Assembly: GCF_003014475.1 (NCBI RefSeq)
Contig: NZ_PYGJ01000010.1
Span: 1-64,000 of the forward strand
Direction: 5' to 3'
DNA: 64,000 nt
Origin: Shimia abyssi
GTDB lineage: Bacteria; Pseudomonadota; Alphaproteobacteria; Rhodobacterales; Rhodobacteraceae
The translations under genes were made by a program, and so were the position numbers. A model generated the notes under the pieces. That model was not told the DNA's origin, made no database searches, and was given only the letters and a program-made list of their open reading frames with translations. Below, in pieces: positions 32,043 through 40,663 of this stretch; within the stretch, counting starts at the first letter, position 1, and each line of letters opens with the position of its first letter.

Positions 32043-33113
32043 ATGCGCTGCGATATCATCTCTGTCCCGGACCTCGACGCAGACAGCATCGAACAATGGC
32101 GCCAGAACCAGCTCCAAAACCCCGACCTGTGCAGCCCATTCTTCTCTGTTGGCTATGCACAGGCTGTTGCCAAACACCGCAGCGACGTCAAAGTCGCGGT
32201 TATAGAATACTCCGAACAGACAAAAAGCTTCTTTGCCTTCCACAAACTGTCCAGAGCGCGCGGCGCGCCGCTGGGTGGGCAAATCTCCGACTACCAAGGG
32301 ATCGTCGGCCCAACTGGCGCCCCCATTCACACCCCGTCCTTCCTTAAATCTGTCGGCCTTGCCAGCTACGATTTCAACCATGCGCTCCAAACACAGCCAA
32401 CCTTTGCGCAAAATGCATACTGGCAGTCAGACTCGCCCCGCATCGACCTGCGCGACGGGTATGAGAACTGGTATAAAGGCCGCGCGCAGGAAACCAGCGC
32501 GCTCAAAACCGTCGCTCGCAAAAAACGTAAACTGATCCGCGAACTGGGCGAGCTGCGTTTCCTGGCACATGACCCCGACCCTGATGCGTGGGACATTTTT
32601 CTTGAATGGAAACGGGCCGCATTAGCGGAACAGAACGCCCGGTTTATTCTGGATACGCCATGGCTCATGGACGTCGCCAAGACCATCCGCGATACAAAAA
32701 CAACTGATTTTGCTGGCATGTTTTCGACGCTCTACGCTGGGGACCGCCTGATCGCGGCGCATTTCGGAATGCGTTCACACGCGGCGCTGCACTGGTGGAT
32801 GCCATCTTATGACGCCTCGCTTAATCGATATTCTCCGGGCCTCGTGCACCTCGCGCTTTGCGCCGAAGACGCAGACGCGCGCGGGCTCAGCGAAGTGGAC
32901 CTCGGGCGCGGTACGCAGCGGTACAAAAGAGAATTTTCAAACGCGTCGCGCCAGTTGTGCGAAGGCAGCTTGGAACGCCCGCTTTCAATTCCCGGCAGTG
33001 CGCGCGGTATACGCAAACTCACCCAAAAAGGACTCAACAGGTTTGGCTCAAACCGCTCAGCGGAACTCGGCAAACGTGCAATGACCCGCGCTTTATCACA
33101 GGGCCGCGTCTAA
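32043..33113 (+). CDS. CelD/FemAB-like GNAT acyltransferase
   Basis: A 356-residue protein of the GNAT/FemAB superfamily. The middle shows RIDLRDGYENWYKGRAQETS and ARKKRKLIREL, then FLEWKRAALAEQNARF; the C-terminal half has GMFSTLYAGDRLIAAHFGMR, WWMPSYDASLNRYSPGLVHL and EVDLGRGTQRYKREF, which match the BcsL/CelD type of polysaccharide-linked acetyltransferases. It has no signal peptide. ATG 32043 is preferred; an upstream ATG at 31998 lies inside the aminotransferase gene. The likely role is acylation of a saccharide or lipid precursor of the nearby exopolysaccharide. Confidence 0.75.
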   Translation: MRCDIISVPDLDADSIEQWRQNQLQNPDLCSPFFSVGYAQAVAKHRSDVKVAVIEYSEQTKSFFAFHKLSRARGAPLGGQISDYQGIVGPTGAPIHTPSFLKSVGLASYDFNHALQTQPTFAQNAYWQSDSPRIDLRDGYENWYKGRAQETSALKTVARKKRKLIRELGELRFLAHDPDPDAWDIFLEWKRAALAEQNARFILDTPWLMDVAKTIRDTKTTDFAGMFSTLYAGDRLIAAHFGMRSHAALHWWMPSYDASLNRYSPGLVHLALCAEDADARGLSEVDLGRGTQRYKREFSNASRQLCEGSLERPLSIPGSARGIRKLTQKGLNRFGSNRSAELGKRAMTRALSQGRV

Positions 33114-33126
33114 AAGAGGCACCATT

Positions 33127-33189
33127 GTTTCCAATTGTGATACAATAATTCAAAAAAACGTCATTGATTTGGAAACAGTTCGTTTCCAA
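33127..33189. promoter_or_regulatory. GTTTCCAA repeats upstream of the RraA-like gene
   Basis: An inverted repeat TTGGAAAC-AGTTC-GTTTCCAA (33169-33189, 8-bp arms) plus a third copy of GTTTCCAA at 33127-33134. They lie 150-215 bases before the RraA-like gene and could be a regulator binding site; no matching regulator is recognised. Confidence 0.45.
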
Positions 33190-33341
33190 GATCTCTGTTT
33201 CAACTCCACGAACGAATGCGCGTATCCTGTGTTCAGTTTGTATTAAAATCTTATTGGGTTTGCGTCGCCGTTTCCGGGCGCGGACCGTTGTTCATGTCTA
33301 CTCGGATCGGTTCTACCGTCTTAAACTGGGGGAAAGACAGA

Positions 33342-34076
33342 ATGTTGGAAAAAAATGTGTGCGCCGCGAAACCCAAATCCGCGGACATCACGCCGGGACC
33401 AGGATTTCGCATCAAGTCATCCAGCGAACGGCTACCCCAAGATATCATTGATGGTTTTAGCAAATTTGAATCATGTGATGTGTCTGACATGCTCAACCGC
33501 ATGTTCGCGATGCATCAACAGATCAATAACGTTGTGAACACGAGAAAGCTGTTTGGCCCCGCCTGCACGGTCAAAGTGTATCCGGGCGACAATCTCATGG
33601 TGCACAAGGTACTGGATATTGCCAATCCCGGCGATGTGATCGTTGTCGATTGCACCGGCTCCGCTAGCGCTGCTGTCATTGGCGACCTGATTGCAAACAA
33701 GGCAGCGTCGCGTGGCATAGCCGGGTTTGTCATTGACGGTCTGGTGCGTGATCTGGACGGCCTCAAGGAACTCGACATGCCGATCTTTGCCCGTGGCACG
33801 ACACCCTTCGGCCCGCTCCATCGGGGGCCGGGCGAAATAAACTACCCGATCAGCTGCGGCGGCGTAGTGGTCAATCAAGGTGATGTCATCTGCGCGGATT
33901 GCAGCGGGGTAACTGTGGTCCCTCAGGACTTTGCCACCGAGGTTCTCGCGCGACTTCAGGCCAACGATGCACGCATGTCCGAATACGTCGCAAATATACG
34001 CATGGGAAATTTTTCGAATGCGTGGGTTGATGATCTTCTTGAAGAAAAAGGTTGTCGATTAGACGAAAACTCTTGA
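33342..34076 (+). CDS. RraA-family protein (class II HMG/CHA-type aldolase fold)
   Basis: A 244-residue protein with the RraA fold: SCDVSDMLNRM near the start, GPACTVKVYPGDNLMVHKVL in the first third, then GDVIVVDCTGSASAAVIGDL and RGIAGFVIDGLVRDLDGL, which match the RraA/HMG aldolase active site. Members are either RNase E regulators or 4-hydroxy-4-methyl-2-oxoglutarate/CHA aldolases; a lyase acting on a sugar acid is more likely near sugar genes. ATG 33342 has a purine-rich GGGGGAAAG ribosome binding site. It precedes the ATP-grasp gene by 62 bases. Confidence 0.85.
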   Translation: MLEKNVCAAKPKSADITPGPGFRIKSSSERLPQDIIDGFSKFESCDVSDMLNRMFAMHQQINNVVNTRKLFGPACTVKVYPGDNLMVHKVLDIANPGDVIVVDCTGSASAAVIGDLIANKAASRGIAGFVIDGLVRDLDGLKELDMPIFARGTTPFGPLHRGPGEINYPISCGGVVVNQGDVICADCSGVTVVPQDFATEVLARLQANDARMSEYVANIRMGNFSNAWVDDLLEEKGCRLDENS

Positions 34077-34138
34077 TCGTCCTTACAATACAGCGCGGCG
34101 CTCTCTGACCGCTTTTCAAACAGGCCAGAAGGCGACCA

Positions 34139-35326
34139 ATGAATACCAGCACCCCCATATTGTTTCTTGGCGGCGAAATGAACGCGCTCGCAATTGCACG
34201 CCACCTTGGTCCGCTGGGAGTGCCGATCAAGGCCAGTGGCAATTCCGGTTGCTGGGTGATGAACAGCCGCTATTGCCAGCAGAGTTTTCCGGTTCCCGAA
34301 GGAACCGAAACCCATGCTCATTGGCGCGCGCTGCTTTTGGGCGCTGACACCCATGGCCTCGAGGGGCACATTCTATTCGCGCTCAATGACGATTCCATCG
34401 AATTTGTCCTCGACAATTATGACGCCCTAAAAGACCGCTTTATTCTTGAACGGTTCGATCCAGACCTGAAACGCGCCGTGTTGAACAAGCAGGACACACT
34501 CGACCTTGCCAATCAGGTCGGCGTGCCCGCGCCTCTATATTGGCCGGTCTCAAACATGGAAGACGTACGCCAAGCGGTGCCCGATGTCACCTTTCCGGTC
34601 ATGATCAAACCCATGCACTCGCACCACTTTGTCGAGACGTTTGGCAAAAAGCTCTTTATCATCGAAGACAGTCCGGACGAGCTTCTGGAAAAGGCGCAGC
34701 TCGCGTTTGACCACGATCTCGACATCATGATTGTCGAAATGATCCCGGGCGACGATAACATGGCGACCAGTTGTTACACCTATTACGGAGAGCACGGCAA
34801 ACCGCTGATCCATTTCACCAAAACCATTATTCGTCGCCTGCCCAAGAACATGGGCGGCGCTGTGTTTCATAATACCGAATGGCACGAAGAAACCGATCGC
34901 GTCGGGCACCAGTTCATTTCTGGCATCGGTTGGCGCGGCATTGCAGAGCTTGAATTCAAGATCGACGCCCGCGACGGCAAACTCAAGATTATCGAGCTGA
35001 ACTCCAGATTTACAGCCCCCCATCGCCTGCTGATCAAGGTCGGGGCCAAAACGGATCTGATCGTCTATTGCGACCTTACGGGCCAACCCATTCCAAAACT
35101 TGAAAATTTTGACTACGGCCTGCGGTGCTGGTATCCGATACGCGACTTCCGCGCCTATCTCGAATTGCGCAAAAAGGGCGAGCTGACGCTCTGGCAATGG
35201 CTGGGCTCCGTTTTCGAGAAGCGATGGATTTTGCCTTCTTTCAGCTGGGTTGATCCGGTGCCTGAACTCATCCGGTTGGGCCAGACGCTCAGAAATGGAT
35301 TTCGCCGTCTCGGGCGCCTGAATTGA
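34139..35326 (+). CDS. ATP-grasp family ligase
   Basis: A 395-residue ATP-grasp enzyme. The N-terminal pre-ATP-grasp domain begins ILFLGGEMNALAIARHLG; the ATP-binding region contains FPVMIKPMHSHHFVETFGKK and LDIMIVEMIPGDDN; the metal-binding end is AELEFKIDARDGKLKIIELN followed by SRF. Such enzymes form amide or ester bonds with carboxylate-phosphate intermediates. Its place between an RraA-like gene and a flippase suggests it attaches an amino acid or acid substituent to a surface glycan. The substrate is not identifiable from the sequence. Confidence 0.82.
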   Translation: MNTSTPILFLGGEMNALAIARHLGPLGVPIKASGNSGCWVMNSRYCQQSFPVPEGTETHAHWRALLLGADTHGLEGHILFALNDDSIEFVLDNYDALKDRFILERFDPDLKRAVLNKQDTLDLANQVGVPAPLYWPVSNMEDVRQAVPDVTFPVMIKPMHSHHFVETFGKKLFIIEDSPDELLEKAQLAFDHDLDIMIVEMIPGDDNMATSCYTYYGEHGKPLIHFTKTIIRRLPKNMGGAVFHNTEWHEETDRVGHQFISGIGWRGIAELEFKIDARDGKLKIIELNSRFTAPHRLLIKVGAKTDLIVYCDLTGQPIPKLENFDYGLRCWYPIRDFRAYLELRKKGELTLWQWLGSVFEKRWILPSFSWVDPVPELIRLGQTLRNGFRRLGRLN

Positions 35327-35377
35327 TCCTTCCACTTTTTCCACTTTGTGCCACGGGCATCTGTCGACGACTTTCAA

Positions 35378-36799
35378 ATGCATAGTTTCATCCAAAAACT
35401 TGCGTCTCCTTTTGCCGTTGGCGTTGGCGCACGTTTGTTGGTTCAATGCCTGTCTTTTGTCAGCATTATGATTGCATCGCGCGTTCTTTCACTCGCTGAA
35501 TTTGGTGTGTTCGCACTGTCATGGGCGCTGTTGGTTGTCTCCAACAGCTTTATGTTTACCGGCTTTTACCACGCGCTCCTGCGCAGTCACGATTTGGACC
35601 GGGACAAGGACACCTATTTTTGGGTCCTGTTTATCATGGCGGCCATAACGTCACTCGTTTTCCTCGGGCTTGGCCTGATTTCACAGGCAAATGCCTCAAA
35701 TCTCGGCGCGCTGCTCGTAGTTTTCTGCCTCTTGCCCTTCCTACGTGCACCAATCGCCTGGAACGAAGCACAGCTCTTTGCCGACAAACGCCCCCGCACC
35801 GCCAGCGCGTATATCGTTGTCGGAGAAGTGATCGCGCTGATCGCCATGATCCTCGCGCTGCGATCCGGTTGGGGCGTATACGCGCTGGTTCTTGGCCGGT
35901 ACACAACATCCATTGTCGAATTGTTGGTCACAACCGCGATCCTGCGCCGGTTCCCTCGGTTTTCCTGCCAGCTCGAAATCGTCAAGCGCGGCTGGAAAAC
36001 CGCCCGGTCCCTTTGGGTCACAACCGCAACCGGTATGTTCAATAATTACGGCGCAGATTTTCTGCTCGGGCTTTTTCTGACGCCCGCCGCCGTTGGTGCC
36101 TTTCGTGGCGGAGCCCGCATCGCACAAACCGCCTCGGACTTGCTGGCAACCCCGCTTTCCCTGCTCAGCTGGGCCCGTTTCTCGCGCCTCGAAAAAGAAA
36201 ACCAGAGCACCGACATGGCGTCCGCTTGGCACGAATACACTGCCTTTGGAGCCGCAGCGATTTGGCCGGCAATGGTGTCACTTGCTTTGCTATCCGACCA
36301 AATTGTCGTGCTGGTTTTCACCAAAGACTGGTTGCCAGCGGCACCCATTATCGGAATTCTTTGTCTGGCCCGCGCCATTAGATTGGGCTCCATGCTGCTT
36401 GAGCCGACAATGGGCTGCCGCAACAAGGCGATCATCCAAGAGCGCATTCGATGGCTCGGCCTGATCGTTCTGCTGGTCCTGTTGCTGACAATTGGACGTT
36501 CTGGTGCCGAAATGGCCGCCTTTTGTCTGCTTGGCACGGCCGTTGTTATCTCAACAGTTTCACTCATCGCGATGGTCAAAGAGCTGGACCTCAAGCTGTC
36601 CGATATCGTGCGTGACATTACACCCGGCGTCGTCATTTCGCTGATGTGCATCGCAATGATTTCCGCCTCTGATTCTTTTTTGAACCATCTGCCGGACACG
36701 ACAGCCTTCATGTTTCTATTTGCCTCGTTATTTATTTGCTGGGTGGCGAGCATTACGATCTGCATAAAAGCTAAGTTGCTTGTTTTACCCGCCAGCTAA
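35378..36799 (+). CDS. Polysaccharide flippase (Wzx/MOP family)
   Basis: A 473-residue membrane protein with about 12 to 14 hydrophobic segments, beginning with FAVGVGARLLVQCLSFVSIM and the motif ASRVLSLAEFGVFALSWALL characteristic of oligosaccharide flippases. It would move lipid-linked repeat units to the periplasmic face for polymerisation. The start is uncertain: ATG 35378 gives a typical N-terminus, whereas a GTG at 35348 is also in frame; neither has a strong ribosome binding site. It follows the ATP-grasp gene in the same orientation. Confidence 0.85.
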   Translation: MHSFIQKLASPFAVGVGARLLVQCLSFVSIMIASRVLSLAEFGVFALSWALLVVSNSFMFTGFYHALLRSHDLDRDKDTYFWVLFIMAAITSLVFLGLGLISQANASNLGALLVVFCLLPFLRAPIAWNEAQLFADKRPRTASAYIVVGEVIALIAMILALRSGWGVYALVLGRYTTSIVELLVTTAILRRFPRFSCQLEIVKRGWKTARSLWVTTATGMFNNYGADFLLGLFLTPAAVGAFRGGARIAQTASDLLATPLSLLSWARFSRLEKENQSTDMASAWHEYTAFGAAAIWPAMVSLALLSDQIVVLVFTKDWLPAAPIIGILCLARAIRLGSMLLEPTMGCRNKAIIQERIRWLGLIVLLVLLLTIGRSGAEMAAFCLLGTAVVISTVSLIAMVKELDLKLSDIVRDITPGVVISLMCIAMISASDSFLNHLPDTTAFMFLFASLFICWVASITICIKAKLLVLPAS

Positions 36800-37145
36800 G
36801 TCTCAGCTCAATTGAGAGGTACAAACCATTCCAGCGCGCCTATTTTGCAGCTCTGGGCACCATAGACCGACGCTCCAGCCCGACCGTTTTTCACCAAAAA
36901 CCAAACAATTTCAGAGATTTATGCCAAATATTCTTTGGTGGAACCAATACTGCGACGGCAGAGCGCTCCATTCAACACAGGTGGAAATCACCTCGCGGAA
37001 CAGCCGCCTCTTGGGCCTCAATGGTACTCAGATCACCAATCAGCACTATCGTTTCCCACACGGAAACCTATTGTTTCAATATTTTACGGAAAGCATATAT
37101 CCAATTTATGCAATATTTGCAGAGCGTCACTGAGGGGGACGAAAC
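36800..37145. other. Intergenic stretch without a convincing gene (346 bp)
   Basis: Between the flippase and the sugar transferase. A 70-codon open frame at 36921-37133 has no recognisable motif or ribosome binding site and is not called. The promoter of the sugar transferase is probably here. Confidence 0.5.
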
Positions 37146-37850
37146 TTGTACCAACAGCGTATTCCTCTGGAACCAAGCGCGGGGCCAGAGACTGCATACA
37201 AGTTAAGGGTCGCAGAAGGCAACCAACGCAGGGGCATAACTGCCAGCCTGCTAGAACCTGTGTTTGATCGCACCTTTGCCGCCGTAGCTCTGTTCGCCGT
37301 AACGCCCCTTATTCTGTTGCTCTGCCTGCTATTAAAACTCACCCAGGGCGGTCCGGTGTTTTACGCACACAACCGGCTGGGCAAAGGTGGCAAAACTTTT
37401 CCATGTTACAAGTTCCGCACGATGGCACAGAATGCCGACCAGCGCCTTGAACAAGTGCTGCGCATAGATCCGATTGCGCGCGCGGAATGGGAACAAAGGC
37501 AAAAACTTGATCGCGACCCCCGCGTTCACAAGCTGGGTGCGTTCCTGCGTAAGACCAGCCTGGACGAAATCCCGCAATTCTGGAACGTTCTGGTGGGCCA
37601 TATGTCAATCGTTGGCCCGCGCCCCATTACCCGCGACGAGGCACACCATTATGGTGCAGATCTCAGCCTGTGTTTGTCGGTCAAACCCGGCATTACCGGC
37701 ATTTGGCAGGTCAGCGGGCGCTCAAACACCACCTACGCGGAACGCGTTGCCCTTGATGTCGGCTATGTTAAAAACCTGCGTCTTTGGACCGACATAAAAA
37801 TCATCCTTAAAACGGTGTTTGTCGTCCTGAACCAAAGCGACGCGCGTTAA
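37146..37850 (+). CDS. Initiating sugar transferase (polyprenyl-phosphate glycosyl-1-phosphate transferase)
   Basis: A 234-residue protein of the bacterial sugar transferase (WcaJ C-terminal) family with a single hydrophobic membrane segment near residue 55. Family motifs are [39 protein letters not shown] followed by SIVGPRPI, and [13 protein letters not shown]. It loads the first sugar phosphate on undecaprenyl phosphate. The frame starts with TTG (37146) preceded by a GGGGGA ribosome binding site. It lacks the N-terminal multi-membrane half present in larger relatives. Confidence 0.9.
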   Translation: MYQQRIPLEPSAGPETAYKLRVAEGNQRRGITASLLEPVFDRTFAAVALFAVTPLILLLCLLLKLTQGGPVFYAHNRLGKGGKTFPCYKFRTMAQNADQRLEQVLRIDPIARAEWEQRQKLDRDPRVHKLGAFLRKTSLDEIPQFWNVLVGHMSIVGPRPITRDEAHHYGADLSLCLSVKPGITGIWQVSGRSNTTYAERVALDVGYVKNLRLWTDIKIILKTVFVVLNQSDAR

Positions 37851-38111
37851 GGTCAGGCCCCATTAATCCTGCATCTCTGGCGCCAAATCCGCGAAATATC
37901 GTTGGTTTGGGCTGCGAAGGTAAGTGTTGCTCATTTTATTGAACGGCCCGAGCCTCTGAGATGAAACGGAATTGGCGTCCTTTGGATTTGGCGGATTTTC
38001 AGCCCGGCCATGTCTCGGGATCTTAAAATTGAACCGCTATTCCTTCACCCCTGATCCTAACTAAACCGAAAACCTGTCAAACCAGTGGCGCAGGATTAAT
38101 GGCGCCTGACC
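37851..38111. repeat. Element flanked by 22-bp inverted repeats (MITE-like)
   Basis: The ends 37851-37872 and 38090-38111 are inverted copies with one mismatch, both containing ATTAATCCTGC read inward. The 261-bp element has no gene. Its right end overlaps the stop region of the glycosyltransferase gene. The CTAGGGTCAGG sequence at its right edge also appears at about 13721-13731 after the inositol aldolase gene. Confidence 0.5.
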
Positions 38112-39329
38112 CTAGCGCGCCACGCTTTCATAAAGCTCCATCAATTCGTCGATCCAGCTTTGCTGAGTATGGGCCAACTGATGCCAGACATCGAAGGCCC
38201 TTTCGCTCATGCCCCGTAAGGCGTCATCCGACAGCTCGTCGAACGTAGTCAGAGCACTGCACATACTATCGATGTCATGAACATCAAACTGATACCCCAC
38301 ACCTAACCCACAAATCTCTTCCGCCATCAGCGCAGATTGCGCCGTCAGAACCGGCACGCCGCTGCCCAGCGCTTCGACCAAGACCAGGGCAAACGGTTCG
38401 GGATGCAGCGACGGCATGACCAGCGCGCGATGTCCTTCAATACGTTGCCCTATCTCTTCGCGCGTCAGCCACCCCGTGACCTCGAAACCTTGCGATACCA
38501 GCGTTTCGGCCAACGGCCCCTCGCCCACAAAGGTCACGTGTGCACCGCAGCGAACGGCTGCTTCGGCCAGCCGGGCAACTCCTTTATCGGCCTCCAAGCG
38601 TCCGACATAGACAAATCCGGTGTTCTCTTCGACACACACCCGCTGATCCGTAAACGGCCGCGCCGGGTTTCTGACGGTGTGAAACATCTCCGGCTCATAC
38701 CCGGCGCGCGACAACCTTGGGATCATCGCAGGAAGGATCGGCACAATGCCGGCCCAGCCCTCCTGTCTCGCAAACAACCGCTGGACATTGCGCTGACGCG
38801 CCAACCGCCACAGCTTGTGCGGATAGGATCGCTTGTCGCAGTTGCGCGTGACACAGGCAAAAGACAACGGCACGCGCTGGCACACAGTGTCATGCCGGTA
38901 GTCCATGTAAACACCGTTTGGACAGGCCAAAAACATGTCATGCGCATGCACCCATGTGCGCCGTGCCACGGGACGCAGCGCCTCAAACACCGCCGGTGAA
39001 AACACCTGCGCCCACCCATGCAGATGATACACCGTGCCCGCGCTATCATGCTTGCGCAGAACTTGGGCGATCAATCCCTCTGTCGCGTCATTGTAAAGCC
39101 CGCGTCGAAACGCCCTGGCAGCGCTTTGAGACAACAGCCGCTCGCCCCCGAGGGCGTGCACCTCAACCCCCAATCGCGCCAACTCATCGTTTTCGCCATC
39201 GTCCCCACACACATACACAACCGGCACACCGCGCTCTCGAAGCAATCGCACAGACAATAGCGCCAATCCGGTGGCGCCACCCCGCGCTTGGCTGGCATCA
39301 TTGATCACGACAACCTTTTGGACCGGCAT
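38112..39329 (-). CDS. GT4-family glycosyltransferase
   Basis: A 405-residue GT-B glycosyltransferase. The N-terminal donor half shows VINDASQARGGATGLALLSV and YHLHGWAQVFSPAVFEAL; the C-terminal half has FVYVGRLEADKGVARLAEAA, VTFVGEGPLAETLVSQGFEV and the EX7E-like HPEPFALVLVEALGSGVPVL. It transfers a sugar in exopolysaccharide or lipopolysaccharide synthesis. ATG 39329 is preferred over GTG 39359 on position in the family. It is divergent from the pyruvyltransferase gene and its end touches the inverted-repeat element. Confidence 0.85.
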   Translation of the reverse strand: MPVQKVVVINDASQARGGATGLALLSVRLLRERGVPVVYVCGDDGENDELARLGVEVHALGGERLLSQSAARAFRRGLYNDATEGLIAQVLRKHDSAGTVYHLHGWAQVFSPAVFEALRPVARRTWVHAHDMFLACPNGVYMDYRHDTVCQRVPLSFACVTRNCDKRSYPHKLWRLARQRNVQRLFARQEGWAGIVPILPAMIPRLSRAGYEPEMFHTVRNPARPFTDQRVCVEENTGFVYVGRLEADKGVARLAEAAVRCGAHVTFVGEGPLAETLVSQGFEVTGWLTREEIGQRIEGHRALVMPSLHPEPFALVLVEALGSGVPVLTAQSALMAEEICGLGVGYQFDVHDIDSMCSALTTFDELSDDALRGMSERAFDVWHQLAHTQQSWIDELMELYESVAR

Positions 39330-39476
39330 GGTTTGGCTTATCTCCGCATCTTGCGGCACAAACCGCGGTTTCTCTGCACCTTACAGCCACAACGTTGCAT
39401 TCGTGCGCAATTTTTATCTGTGCACATCAGCCATGCCAGATACCTTTAGTGTCGAACAGACAATTGGGACTGCACA

Positions 39477-40655
39477 ATGAAAATTGTCATCTTTGGCCTG
39501 CCTTACAGCGAAAATGTTGGCGACGGTGTCATTGCGGAATGCCTGTCCCACACGCTTGAAGCCGCCCCCGCTCAGCCGCGTGTCAACTGCATCGACATCT
39601 CCGGGCGCGAAGGCTTTGGTCAGGTCATGGTCAAAAATCGCCAACACGTGTTGCGCGTACTGTCTGCCCTGCCCTTACCTGTCCGGCAATTGCTCGTGAA
39701 ATGGAAGCTGGGAAAGCTGCTCGACACCCACGCGCCGCGCTGGTCTCAGACCCTCAATGGCGCGGATCTGGCGATCATCGGCGGCGGTCAGATTCTGTCA
39801 GACGCCGATCTCAACTTCCCGCTCAAGGTCAGCCGCGTTGCGCGCCTGTTGCGTGGCGCTGGAATTCCATACGCACTCTACGCGGCGGGAGTTGCCAGCA
39901 ATTGGACCAAACCCGGCGCTGCCCTGTTTCACGATGTCTTCTCACCCGATCTGTTTCTGATTGGGCTGCGCGATGCCGGATCAATCGAAAACTGGCAGTC
40001 TCAATGTCCAGGCACATCCCCCTTGCCCCTGTTGCGGCTCGATCCGGGTTTGCTGGCCTTCGCCACCTATGGTGCGCCGTCTAAACACGGTGATCGTATC
40101 GGCCTGTGCATCACCGATCCCAGCATTCTCAACTACCATGCGGATGGTCAAGCCGCCGGAACCAGCGGCAACGGGCTGGACTTCTACGCCGACATCATTC
40201 TCACGCTGATCGCCCAAGAAAATCCGGTTTCAATCTTTTGCAATGGTGCCGCCGAAGACCGGCGCACCGTGGAAACACTGGCCACACACCCAGACCTGCA
40301 CCCACATAAGGAAACCGGAGCACTTCGCATTGAAAGCGCACCAAATACGCCCCGCGAACTGGTGTCGCTGATCTCTGGCTATCGCGCTGTGCTTGCCCAC
40401 CGACTACACGCATGTATCGTTGCGTATTCCTATCAAATTCCATGCGTCGGGTTTGGATGGGACAATAAGTTGGCCGACTTTTTCAAAACCGTGCACCTCG
40501 GTGACCGCGTTCTGACAGACCCAAAAATCTCTCCAGCAGACGTGCTCGAAAAACTCAACACAGCCTTGTCCCAAGGCATAAACCCGGATCAACACGCTCA
40601 AATCCTCGCCAAAACCCGTGATGACATCCATGCTTTAACAACCGTGCCCAAGTAG
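39477..40655 (+). CDS. Polysaccharide pyruvyltransferase family protein
   Basis: A 392-residue protein. It begins KIVIFGLPYSENVGDGVIAE, carries the pyruvyl/sialyl transferase-like motif ADLAIIGGGQILSDADLNF, and later LISGYRAVLAHRLHACIVAY and VGFGWDNKL, typical of the family. Such enzymes attach ketal-linked pyruvate from phosphoenolpyruvate to sugars. Together with the flippase and transferases it suggests a pyruvylated acidic polysaccharide. It is convergent with the glycoside hydrolase gene, with 8 bases between stops. Confidence 0.82.
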   Translation: MKIVIFGLPYSENVGDGVIAECLSHTLEAAPAQPRVNCIDISGREGFGQVMVKNRQHVLRVLSALPLPVRQLLVKWKLGKLLDTHAPRWSQTLNGADLAIIGGGQILSDADLNFPLKVSRVARLLRGAGIPYALYAAGVASNWTKPGAALFHDVFSPDLFLIGLRDAGSIENWQSQCPGTSPLPLLRLDPGLLAFATYGAPSKHGDRIGLCITDPSILNYHADGQAAGTSGNGLDFYADIILTLIAQENPVSIFCNGAAEDRRTVETLATHPDLHPHKETGALRIESAPNTPRELVSLISGYRAVLAHRLHACIVAYSYQIPCVGFGWDNKLADFFKTVHLGDRVLTDPKISPADVLEKLNTALSQGINPDQHAQILAKTRDDIHALTTVPK

Positions 40656-40663
40656 CCCAGCGC

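Noticed and set aside
36921-37133. 70-codon open frame between the flippase and the sugar transferase
   Set aside because: No ribosome binding site, no recognisable domain, and composition like the surrounding non-coding DNA.
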